Below are positions 29,301-37,234 of a DNA stretch of 64,000 nucleotides, piece after piece. The translations under genes and the position numbers were made by a program. This DNA comes from Halioglobus maricola. Lineage in GTDB: Bacteria > Pseudomonadota > Gammaproteobacteria > Pseudomonadales > Halieaceae. The notes beneath the pieces were generated by a model that made no database searches, was not told the origin of the DNA, and worked only from the letters and a program-made list of their open reading frames with translations. The first letter of the stretch is position 1. Each line of letters starts with the position of its first letter. The stretch spans positions 882,501-946,500 of the forward strand of contig NZ_CP036422.1 of NCBI RefSeq assembly GCF_009388985.1, read 5' to 3'.

Positions 29301-29777
29301 CTACAGCTGGGTATCCAGTGGTAATTCAGTGGTGTTCTTGATTTCCGTGACCGCCATATGGGAGTGCAGCTCGCGGATCGAGGGGCTGGCAGTGAGCGTG
29401 TTGCGCACGAACTCTTCGTAGTGGCGTATGTCGCGGGTGACAATCTTGAGCATATAGTCCCATATTCCAGTCATTGTGTAGCACTCGGTGACCTCGGGAT
29501 GATCGACAATGGCCTGCTCAAACTCGATCAAGTTTTGGCGACCGGTAGACGTCAGATTGATGGTGGCGAACACCACCACATCCATACCCAGCGCGGCGCG
29601 GTCCAGTAGGGCAACCTTGCGCTTGATAACACCTTCTTCCTCCAGCCGGTTGATGCGGCGCCAGCAGGGGGACTGTGAAAGATTGATCTTTTCGGCGATA
29701 GCCGCCGTGCTGGTGGTGGCATCTTTCTGCAGGAGTTTGAGGATTTCTACGTCCTGCTTTGCGAGTAACTCAGTCAT
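29301..29777 (-). CDS. Lrp/AsnC family transcriptional regulator
   Basis: The 158-residue protein has the N-terminal helix-turn-helix (VEILKLLQKDATTSTAAIAEKINLSQSP; key residues in 7-50) and the RAM/AsnC ligand-binding domain (about 65-150). ATG 29777 was preferred to an upstream in-frame start by alignment to family length. It is divergent from the indolepyruvate oxidoreductase gene and upstream of the aminotransferase, so it probably senses an amino acid and controls both sides. Confidence 0.92.
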   Translation of the reverse strand: MTELLAKQDVEILKLLQKDATTSTAAIAEKINLSQSPCWRRINRLEEEGVIKRKVALLDRAALGMDVVVFATINLTSTGRQNLIEFEQAIVDHPEVTECYTMTGIWDYMLKIVTRDIRHYEEFVRNTLTASPSIRELHSHMAVTEIKNTTELPLDTQL

Positions 29778-29801
29778 TTTATTCTCTAATGGCATGATCA
29801 A

Positions 29802-29898
29802 TAGATAATTTATGCATATTTAGTCGTAAAACGCGCGTAAATCAAATAAAAATTTCGGCCAATTTCGCTCAAAATGTCGCCACCTATAAAAGTGCTAA
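29802..29898. promoter_or_regulatory. Divergent Lrp-controlled promoter region (putative)
   Basis: This AT-rich gap separates the Lrp-type gene and the oxidoreductase gene. The palindrome TATGCATA (29811-29818), embedded in AATT..ATTTA, is a plausible Lrp-type operator. TATAAA at 29885-29890 could be a -10 element for the rightward gene, although it lies very close to the start codon. Both are guesses from base pattern. Confidence 0.35.
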
Positions 29899-32800
29899 TT
29901 GGTGAGCAGGATGGGCAAAGACCACGCCGACCAGATCCGGAGAGTTTCTCTGGATGACAAGTATGCATTGGACACGACGCGGGCCTATATGACCGGCATC
30001 GAGGCGCTGGTGCGTCTACCCATGCTGCAGCACCAGCGGGATGTTGCCCGCGGCCTGAACACTGCCGCCTATATTTCCGGCTATCGCGGTTCACCACTGG
30101 GCAATGTCGACCAGGCCATGTGGAAGGCAAAGCCTTTCCTTGCTGAGCACAATATCCATTTCCAGGCGGGCATCAATGAAGACCTCGCTGCAACAGCCGT
30201 CTGGGGCAGCCAACAAACCAATCTGTTCCAGGGCGCCAAGTACGACGGTGTATTCGGGATGTGGTATGGCAAGGGCCCCGGTGTCGATCGCTCTATGGAT
30301 GTCATCAAGCACGCCAATGCTTTCGGGACCTCGCGATACGGCGGTGTACTGGCAGTGGCCGGCGATGACCACGCCTGTAAGTCGTCGACGTTACCGCACC
30401 AGTCTGAGCATATGTTTATGGGAGCCTCGGTGCCGGTGCTGGCACCTTCAAACGTGCAGGAAGTACTCGACCTGGGAGTGATGGGTTGGGAGCTCTCGCG
30501 CTATTCCGGTTGCTGGGTGGCGCTCAAGGCGATCACCGAGAATATGGATTCGGCTATCTCTGCCGATATTGACCCTTCACGCATCCAGATTGTTACGCCC
30601 GAAGATTTCGAGTTGCCGGAGGGCGGGGTGCATGGCCGCTGGCCGGACAAGCCCCTGGATCAGGAACTGCGTCTTAACAAGTACAAGATTTACGCTGCCC
30701 GCGCCTTTGCCCGCGCCAACGGTATTGATCGTGTTGTGCTGGATAGCCCAAAGGCCCGGCTGGGAATCATCTCGAGCGGCAAGGCCTACCTGGATGTCAT
30801 GCAGGCGCTGGAAGACATGGGTATCACTGAGGCTGTGGCCGCCGAGATCGGCCTGCGGGTGTACAAGGTGGGCATGCCCTGGCCGCTGGAACCGCAAGGC
30901 GCTCATGCATTTGCCGATGGCCTGGAAGAAATCCTGGTGGTGGAAGAGAAACGTTCCATCATTGAAGACCAGCTAACCGGCCAGCTCTACAACTACGCCG
31001 TGGGCTCACGCCCGCGGGTGATCGGAGAGTTCGATGAGGAAGGGCGCGACCTCCTGCCTAACCTGGGCGAACTTACGCCAGCGACTGTGGCCCTGGCTAT
31101 TGCCTCCCGTGTGCGCAAGTTCTATAACTCCGAGAGCATGGAGCAACGCATTCGCTGGATCGAGGAAAAAGAAGCCTCGCTGGCCACGCCGCGCGAGACC
31201 ATCGAGCGAGTGCCTCACTTCTGTAGCGGCTGCCCGCACAATACCTCGACCAAGGTCCCCGAGGGCAGCCACGCTCTGGGCGGCATTGGCTGTCACTACA
31301 TGGCTACCTGGATGCCTGACAGGGAAACCCATACCTTTACCCAGATGGGTGGGGAGGGCGCAACCTGGATCGGTCAGGCGCCGTTCACTGATACGCAGCA
31401 CGTGTTCCAGAATCTGGGTGATGGCACATACTTCCACTCCGGTATTCTGGCGATTCGCGCGGCGGTATCTTCGGGCGTGAACATCACCTACAAAATTCTC
31501 TACAACGACGCGGTGGCGATGACAGGCGGTCAGCCCATCGATGGTCCACTCAGTGTGGGCGACCTGATCTTGCAGCTGCGAGGTGAGGGTGTGCGTCGTA
31601 TCACCCTGGTGAGCGATGCGCCGGATCAATGGCGCGGCCAGTTCCGCGACGTGCCAGGCTTTAGCCTGCATCACCGCGACGAGATGGACGCACTGCAGAA
31701 AGAACTGCGAGAGTTCAAGGGCACGTCTGTCATCGTCTACCAGCAAACCTGTGCCGCAGAGAAGCGTCGCCGGCGCAAGAAGGGCATCCTGGCTGACCCC
31801 AATGTCCGTTTGTTTATCAATGATGCTGTGTGCGAAGGCTGTGGCGATTGCAGTATCAAATCCAATTGCCTGTCGGTGATGCCGAAAGAAACCGCTCTGG
31901 GCCGCAAGCGCGAGATCGACCAGAGTGCCTGCAACAAAGACTACAGCTGCGCCAATGGTTTCTGCCCCAGTTTTGTAACCGTCGTTGGTGGCAAACTTAA
32001 AAAGTCTGCGGGCAACCTGGGCGGTGCAGATGTATTGTTTGATCCTTTACCGGAACCGCAACTTCCATCACTCGAGCGCCCGTGGAACACCGTCGTAACC
32101 GGCGTTGGTGGCACTGGTGTTCTGACCATCACTGCTCTCGTTGCCATGGCGGCTCATATCGAAGGTAAGGGCTGTGCCACCATGAATCAGACCGGCCTGG
32201 CGCAGAAGTTCGGCGCGGTGGTCAGTCACGTGCGGGTGAGCGAAAACCAGGAAGATATCAAGGCAGTGCGAATTCCTGCCGGTGAGGCCGACTTGCTGGT
32301 GGGCTGCGACATGGTGGTCACCTCAAACTATGAAGCCATGGGCAAAGTGGCGCACGGTCGCACTCACGCTGTCGTGAATGACAAGGAAGTGGCCACGTCT
32401 GCCTTTGTACTCAACCCCGATGCCAGGTTCCCCACGCTGGCCATGAAGGAAAAGATCAAGACCGAGGTTGGCGGAGACGACTGCCACTTCATCAATGCCA
32501 CTGATATCGCTACCCAGCTATTGGGCGATTCCATCGCCAGCAACCTGTTCTTGCTGGGTTTTGCATGGCAGCGCGGCCTCGTGCCTGTTTCCGCCACAGC
32601 GTTAGAGCAGGCGATCGAGCTCAATGGTGTAGCCGTGGACTTCAACAAACAGGCTTTCCTGTGGGGTAGGCGCTGTGCGCACCAACCGGAAAAAGTACTG
32701 CAGATGGTGCGTAGCGAAGCGCCCGAAAAATTCCCGGAAACCCTGGACGAAGTCATGGCTGATCGCGCCCGGCGCCTTGCTGACTATCAGAATCAGGCTC

Positions 32801-33408
32801 TGGCGGATTCGTATCTGGCAGAAATTAGCGCCCTGCGTAGCCGCGATCCTCGCGCTGATGAGCGCACTTCGTTCACGCTGGCTGCAGCGAAACAGTTGTT
32901 TCGTATGATGGCGATCAAGGATGAATACGAAGTGGCTCGGCTGTACACCGACGGTGAATTCCAGCGCAAGTTAGCGGCCCAGTTTGAAGGCGACTTTGAG
33001 TTGCGCTTCAACATGGCGCCGCCGCTACTGGCGAAGAAAGACCCTGAAACAGGCGAACTGCAGAAGCAGGAGTTCGGGCCGTGGATGATGAAGGCCTTTG
33101 CGGTTCTGGCAAGGCTTCGCAGGCTGCGTGGATCCAGCCTGGATATCTTCGGCTACACCGCTGAGCGCAAGCGCGAAAAGCAGGACCTTGCTGATTTCCG
33201 TGCCATGTTGCAGGAGTTTTCCGGCGATCTTGAGAGCGGAGATTACGCCGCTGCCGAAGAAGCTGTGGCGGACACTCGCCGCCTGCGTGGTTACGGCCAC
33301 GTGAAAGACCGTAACCGCGAAATGGTGTTGGCCCAGCGCGAAGTCTTCATGCAGCGTTTCCGCGGAGATGTTGCTGAAGATACGGTGCAGTTCGTCAACG
33401 CTGCCTGA
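29899..33408 (+). CDS. Indolepyruvate:ferredoxin oxidoreductase family protein (fused IorA-IorB type)
   Basis: The 1169-residue enzyme fuses a thiamine-pyrophosphate 2-oxoacid oxidoreductase (about 1-640) with a gamma-type domain. YISGYRGSPLGN is the TPP/substrate-side start, and HFCSGCPHNTST is the IorA cysteine motif; CEGCGDCSIKSNCLSV begins the iron-sulfur region (about 650-690), and VTGVGGTGVLTITALVAMAA starts the gamma domain (about 730). It would oxidatively decarboxylate aryl or branched 2-oxoacids to acyl-CoA, reducing ferredoxin. Leucine dehydrogenase follows at 32 bp, which suggests 2-oxoacids from branched-chain or aromatic amino acids. The start is TTG 29899 or ATG 29911. Confidence 0.92.
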   Translation: MVSRMGKDHADQIRRVSLDDKYALDTTRAYMTGIEALVRLPMLQHQRDVARGLNTAAYISGYRGSPLGNVDQAMWKAKPFLAEHNIHFQAGINEDLAATAVWGSQQTNLFQGAKYDGVFGMWYGKGPGVDRSMDVIKHANAFGTSRYGGVLAVAGDDHACKSSTLPHQSEHMFMGASVPVLAPSNVQEVLDLGVMGWELSRYSGCWVALKAITENMDSAISADIDPSRIQIVTPEDFELPEGGVHGRWPDKPLDQELRLNKYKIYAARAFARANGIDRVVLDSPKARLGIISSGKAYLDVMQALEDMGITEAVAAEIGLRVYKVGMPWPLEPQGAHAFADGLEEILVVEEKRSIIEDQLTGQLYNYAVGSRPRVIGEFDEEGRDLLPNLGELTPATVALAIASRVRKFYNSESMEQRIRWIEEKEASLATPRETIERVPHFCSGCPHNTSTKVPEGSHALGGIGCHYMATWMPDRETHTFTQMGGEGATWIGQAPFTDTQHVFQNLGDGTYFHSGILAIRAAVSSGVNITYKILYNDAVAMTGGQPIDGPLSVGDLILQLRGEGVRRITLVSDAPDQWRGQFRDVPGFSLHHRDEMDALQKELREFKGTSVIVYQQTCAAEKRRRRKKGILADPNVRLFINDAVCEGCGDCSIKSNCLSVMPKETALGRKREIDQSACNKDYSCANGFCPSFVTVVGGKLKKSAGNLGGADVLFDPLPEPQLPSLERPWNTVVTGVGGTGVLTITALVAMAAHIEGKGCATMNQTGLAQKFGAVVSHVRVSENQEDIKAVRIPAGEADLLVGCDMVVTSNYEAMGKVAHGRTHAVVNDKEVATSAFVLNPDARFPTLAMKEKIKTEVGGDDCHFINATDIATQLLGDSIASNLFLLGFAWQRGLVPVSATALEQAIELNGVAVDFNKQAFLWGRRCAHQPEKVLQMVRSEAPEKFPETLDEVMADRARRLADYQNQALADSYLAEISALRSRDPRADERTSFTLAAAKQLFRMMAIKDEYEVARLYTDGEFQRKLAAQFEGDFELRFNMAPPLLAKKDPETGELQKQEFGPWMMKAFAVLARLRRLRGSSLDIFGYTAERKREKQDLADFRAMLQEFSGDLESGDYAAAEEAVADTRRLRGYGHVKDRNREMVLAQREVFMQRFRGDVAEDTVQFVNAA

Positions 33409-33440
33409 TACTTATAAGACAAACGAGAGAGGATAAGTGG

Positions 33441-34499
33441 ATGTCCATTTTTACAGCACCGGCTTTCGATAGCCACGAACTGGTTACTTTCGGCAGGGAC
33501 GAGGCCACCGGCTTGCGCGCCATTATCGCCGTGCACAGTACCGCTCTAGGCCCCGCTGTAGGCGGCTGCCGCATGTTTCCCTACGCCACTGAAGACGAGG
33601 CATTACACGATGTGTTGCGTCTGTCGCGTGGCATGACCTACAAATCAGCGCTGGCGGGACTGCCCTTTGGCGGCGGCAAGTCGGTGATTATTGGCGACCC
33701 GCGTAAGGATAAGACTCCCGCATTGATGTATGCCATGGGTGAATTTGTGCACTCCCAGGGCGGCCGCTATGTAGCTGCGGAAGATTCCGGTACCGGCGTC
33801 GCTGACATTCGCCTGATGGCCGAGCGTACACCGTTTGTCAGTGGCATGGACGACAACGAGTTTGGTGGCGACCCTTCACCCAGTACGGCATGGGGCGTGT
33901 TTATCAGCATTCGCGCTGCGGTGAAGCATCGTCTCGGTCAGAGTGATACCAAAGGGATTCGTGTGGCCTTGCAGGGGCTTGGCCATGTCGGCTATTACCT
34001 GGCGAAGTTTCTGGTGGAGGATGGCGCACAGGTGATAGCCGCTGATGTCAATCAGGCCAACGTCGATCGCGCTGTGGCTGATCTGGGAATAACCGCCGTT
34101 GATCCCGGCGTTATACTTACTCAGGAAGCGGATGTGTTTTCTCCCTGTGCCATGGGTGCCGTACTGAATGCCCAGAGCATTGGTCAATTGCGGGTGGGTA
34201 TCGTAGCCGGTGCGGCCAACAATCAGCTGGCCACCGAGACCGATGGTGCGCAACTCAAAGATCGCGGCATTTTGTATTGCCCCGATTTTCTGATTAACGC
34301 GGGCGGTATCATCGATGTGCATCACCAGCGTATAGGTTCTGCTGATACTGTGAAGCGCGCGCACATTGATCATATCGAGGAGACCCTGGCGCAAGTACTG
34401 CAGCAGGCCGATGCGACTCACCGTGAAACCAACCTGATTGCAGAGAGCCTGGCAGAAGAGATTCTCAAGAGCGCCCGCGACAGGGCGCTTGCCGCCTGA
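33441..34499 (+). CDS. Leucine/Glu/Phe/Val dehydrogenase
   Basis: This 352-residue amino acid dehydrogenase has the catalytic Lys in GLPFGGGKSVIIGDP and a Rossmann motif LQGLGHVGYYLAKFL for NAD. Length and sequence fit the leucine/phenylalanine dehydrogenase subfamily. It interconverts an amino acid and its 2-oxoacid with NAD and ammonium. Its position behind the indolepyruvate oxidoreductase gene indicates a two-step catabolic route. Confidence 0.93.
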   Translation: MSIFTAPAFDSHELVTFGRDEATGLRAIIAVHSTALGPAVGGCRMFPYATEDEALHDVLRLSRGMTYKSALAGLPFGGGKSVIIGDPRKDKTPALMYAMGEFVHSQGGRYVAAEDSGTGVADIRLMAERTPFVSGMDDNEFGGDPSPSTAWGVFISIRAAVKHRLGQSDTKGIRVALQGLGHVGYYLAKFLVEDGAQVIAADVNQANVDRAVADLGITAVDPGVILTQEADVFSPCAMGAVLNAQSIGQLRVGIVAGAANNQLATETDGAQLKDRGILYCPDFLINAGGIIDVHHQRIGSADTVKRAHIDHIEETLAQVLQQADATHRETNLIAESLAEEILKSARDRALAA

Positions 34500-34519
34500 C
34501 TTTTCCGTTAATCCAAGGC

Positions 34520-34543
34520 GGGACGGCGTATGGTCGCCGTCCC
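34520..34543 (+). terminator. Hairpin after leucine dehydrogenase
   Basis: A perfect 9-bp GC stem, GGGACGGCG with CGCCGTCCC and a six-base loop, lies 20 bp after the stop. No T-run follows, so it is at best a weak or Rho-assisted terminator; it could separate the operon from the DUF885 gene. Confidence 0.45.
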
Positions 34544-34583
34544 ACCGATTGTTGTAACTGTTCTTATCCCTGAGGAATTTGAA

Positions 34584-36392
34584 ATGCGTCTAGTGATCGC
34601 TGCCTTTGTGGCTGTGCTCGCCTTTGGTTCACCTGTATTTGCAGTGGACGAAACTCCTTCATTGAATGAGTGGCTGAATCAGGAGTATGAAAAAGAACTG
34701 CAAGCCAGCCCCATGACGCTTACCATTTATGGTCGCAAGGAAAAGTACGACCAGGTTGATGCATGGACTGCGGCGGCCGAGCTTGCCGAGATCGAAGCGC
34801 TTGTTGCCAGTGCCAGGAAAATGGAGACACTGTTCGATTACAGTGCTCTAAGTCCACAGGAGCAGGTGTCCTACGACTTCTGGAAATTCCGTGCGGCAAG
34901 CGGAAGTGCGCAGCGTCCTTTCCTCTATCATCGCTATGTGTTTAATCAATTTAGTGCGCTACACACCTACCCGGTGCGCTTTCTCCTCAATTATCATCGG
35001 GTGGACAACGAAGCAGATATGTTGGCTTACGTTGAGCGAGTTAAAGGTCTGTCGAGGGCGTTACGCGAAGCACTTGAGAGTGCCGAGCGCGCAGCAGAGC
35101 TCGGCATTCGCCCGCCACGGTTTGCTTACGAATCGGTATTGGCTGAGTCTCGCGGAGTGATCGTAGGGAGGCCATTCACGGATGCTTCTGAAGATTCAGT
35201 TATCTGGGCCGATGGCACCGCCAAGATCGCCGCGTTGGTGGAAGCTGGCGAAATCGATGCGAAGCGCCAGCAGGAACTGCGCAATAGCCTCGCTGACGCC
35301 ATGGCCGCCCACTTGCTGCCTGCCTATCAGGCGTTGATCGCCTGGCATGAGCAGGATATACGGAACACCTCCAGTGAAGCTGAGGGCGTGCATAGCCTGC
35401 CCGAAGGCGATGCTTATTACACCGAGCGCCTCGCCTACTATACCCATTCGAACATGACGGCAGATCAGGTCCATCAACTGGGCCTCGACGAGATAGCGCG
35501 CATCCAGGAAGAGATGGTCGCCATCAAGCGTGAGCTTGGGTTCGAAGGTAGTCTGCAGGAATTCTTCGCCTATGTACGCGACAACGAGCGCTTCTATTTT
35601 CCCGACACAGATGAAGGTCGTGCAGCATACGTTGCAGACGTTGAGAGATTGCTTGGCGATCTGGAACCAAGGTTGCCGGAATATTTCGGTGTTCAGCCGA
35701 AGTCAGTGCTTGAGGTGAAGCGCGTTGAGTCTTACCGCGAGCAGGACGGTGCAGCCCAGTTCTACCAAGTAGGTACAGCCGATGGTTCCCGCCCTGGAAT
35801 CTATTACATACACTTGTCGGATATGGCCGCCTACAACAAGACCGACCTTGAGACTACGGCCTACCATGAGGGCAGCCCCGGTCATCATATGCAGTTGTCT
35901 ATTGCCAAGGAGCTTACTGGTATTCCCGTATTCCGCACCAATGTTCGCTACTCCGCCTATACGGAGGGCTGGGCGCTCTATTCCGAATATCTGGCTCTGG
36001 AGATGGGTGCCTTCCAGGATCCATACAACAACTTCGGTCGCCTCGTGGCTGAGATCTGGCGTGCGATCCGCCTGGTGGTAGACACCGGCTTGCACGCCAG
36101 GGGCTGGAGTCAGGAAGAAGCCGTGCAATATATGCTGAAGAATTCAGCAATCCCCGAAAGTGCTGTTCGCTCAGAGATCCGGCGTTACCTGGTATCCCCC
36201 GGTCAGGCGACGTCCTACAAGGCCGGCATGCTGAAGATTCAAGATCTCCGCGGAGAGGCTGAGCGACGCCTGGGTGACAAGTTCGATATCCGCGCATTCC
36301 ATGACGTTGTACTCGGTGGCGGTGCGGTGCCGCTTCCGATACTCGAGCGGATGGTGGATGAGTGGACTAAGTCGGTGGAACGCGAAAAGTAG
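34584..36392 (+). CDS. DUF885 family exported protein (putative metallohydrolase)
   Basis: The 602-residue protein has a signal peptide ending at about VFAVDE (residue 20-21) and matches DUF885 over its length. The zinc-like motif HEGSPGHHMQ is present, as is the family segment YTEGWALYSEYLALEMG with its conserved Glu. Members are thought to be metallopeptidase-related, but substrates are mostly unknown. The start at 34584 (ATG before a clear signal peptide, after CTGAGGAATTTG) was chosen over an upstream in-frame start. Confidence 0.85.
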   Translation: MRLVIAAFVAVLAFGSPVFAVDETPSLNEWLNQEYEKELQASPMTLTIYGRKEKYDQVDAWTAAAELAEIEALVASARKMETLFDYSALSPQEQVSYDFWKFRAASGSAQRPFLYHRYVFNQFSALHTYPVRFLLNYHRVDNEADMLAYVERVKGLSRALREALESAERAAELGIRPPRFAYESVLAESRGVIVGRPFTDASEDSVIWADGTAKIAALVEAGEIDAKRQQELRNSLADAMAAHLLPAYQALIAWHEQDIRNTSSEAEGVHSLPEGDAYYTERLAYYTHSNMTADQVHQLGLDEIARIQEEMVAIKRELGFEGSLQEFFAYVRDNERFYFPDTDEGRAAYVADVERLLGDLEPRLPEYFGVQPKSVLEVKRVESYREQDGAAQFYQVGTADGSRPGIYYIHLSDMAAYNKTDLETTAYHEGSPGHHMQLSIAKELTGIPVFRTNVRYSAYTEGWALYSEYLALEMGAFQDPYNNFGRLVAEIWRAIRLVVDTGLHARGWSQEEAVQYMLKNSAIPESAVRSEIRRYLVSPGQATSYKAGMLKIQDLRGEAERRLGDKFDIRAFHDVVLGGGAVPLPILERMVDEWTKSVEREK

Positions 36393-36394
36393 TT

Positions 36395-36625
36395 TTACTC
36401 TTCGCGTTCTGCCATCCGATCCGCGCCGGGTTTTAGTTTCGAGAATGCGGTACCTATCAACCAAATTACTACCAGCAAGAGATATTTGGAGCCGAATATG
36501 AGTAGTAGATCTGATTTGCCCTCGGTCGGTGAATTTAGATACATTCTAAATTCTGTCCCGAATGTTGCCGTTATGAATAGGAATAAGCATAAGAGCGTGA
36601 TGTAAGATACATTTACCACTGGCAT
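36395..36625 (-). CDS. Two-helix membrane protein, candidate immunity protein
   Basis: This 76-residue protein has two strong membrane segments (about 5-24 and 43-61) with a short polar loop and a basic-then-acidic tail (KLKPGADRMAEREE). It is the last gene of the exporter/peptide unit, on the same strand, 52 bp after the first precursor gene. A very strong GGAGGAG site lies so close to the ATG that the GTG at codon 3 may be the true start. Small membrane proteins in this position are often bacteriocin immunity proteins; that role here is inference, and I recognise no immunity family. Confidence 0.55.
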   Translation of the reverse strand: MPVVNVSYITLLCLFLFITATFGTEFRMYLNSPTEGKSDLLLIFGSKYLLLVVIWLIGTAFSKLKPGADRMAEREE

Positions 36626-36677
36626 TCTCCTCCGGTTAGCAATGTCGGATACGGATATTATCTACGGAGAAGTATCA

Positions 36678-36974
36678 CTACTTCGCAGTAGTCGCGTCGA
36701 CTGGCGTTCTAGATCTCCCGCCAGCCCCCGTAGTTGCTAGAGAATAGCCAACTGACACTGAGTATCCAATAGCAGCGCCTATGGCCAGTCCGGCGAATCC
36801 ACCGAACACTAGTCCACCAATTGCGCCCGCCGCAGTGCCTGCGATTACTGACATGGTGCCGCCCGCGATGCTCTCCGCGGTGTCGCCGCCGCCTGACACA
36901 TGGGTTAGCTCATGATTCTCAAGAGGTCTAACCTGCATGGTTTTCTTCTCGGGGTCTATTTGTTGTAAGTTCAT
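36678..36974 (-). CDS. Double-glycine leader peptide precursor 1 (class II bacteriocin/microcin-like)
   Basis: The 98-residue precursor has a leader ending in LENHELTHVSGG (residues 18-29), the classic pattern of double-glycine leaders cut by C39 peptidases. Cleavage after Gly29 gives a 69-residue core of mostly Gly/Ala/Val/Ile with repeated small-xxx-small spacing (GLVFGGFAGLAIGAAIG), typical of membrane-inserting bacteriocins and GxxxG helix packing. The tail TTGAGGRSRTPVDATTAK is polar. A ribosome site AAGGAAG lies 7 nt before ATG. It sits between precursor 2 and the small membrane protein. No cysteine is present, so no disulfide. Confidence 0.78.
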   Translation of the reverse strand: MNLQQIDPEKKTMQVRPLENHELTHVSGGGDTAESIAGGTMSVIAGTAAGAIGGLVFGGFAGLAIGAAIGYSVSVGYSLATTGAGGRSRTPVDATTAK

Positions 36975-37006
36975 GAATTTCTTCCTTCTTTACGTTGGTT
37001 TGTTTT

Positions 37007-37195
37007 CTAGAGTTCGAATGACTTTGCAGCGCCATTTGTCCAAAGGCGTGATAACGCAGACGTAGGTAGCAGTGGTGTCCTAGCGCCATTTGCAGTGTTA
37101 CGCGGAACAATGACTCCAGTCGCATTTGAGCCGCCACTGACACACTCGAACTCTCTGTGGACTAGAGAGCGTATTCCTCGTGATTTTTTTTGCAT
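37007..37195 (-). CDS. Double-glycine leader peptide precursor 2
   Basis: The 62-residue precursor has a short basic leader ending REFECVSGG (residues 14-22), again the double-glycine type. The predicted core is 40 residues (from Ser23), basic with several Arg/Pro/Thr and one Trp, and lacks the glycine ladder of precursor 1. A good ribosome site (AAAGGGAAG) lies 7 nt before ATG. It begins 39 bp after the exporter gene stop and ends 32 bp before precursor 1. Whether it is a second active peptide, a partner or a signalling pheromone cannot be told. Confidence 0.62.
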   Translation of the reverse strand: MQKKSRGIRSLVHREFECVSGGSNATGVIVPRNTANGARTPLLPTSALSRLWTNGAAKSFEL

Positions 37196-37234
37196 GATAT
37201 CTTCCCTTTCGTGGTTTGCCTTTCTTGGGCACGT

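Noticed and set aside
36928..37143. 71-residue frame overlapping both peptide precursors on the same strand
   Set aside because: It has no leader motif, poor ribosome site and overlaps two better-supported small genes in another frame.
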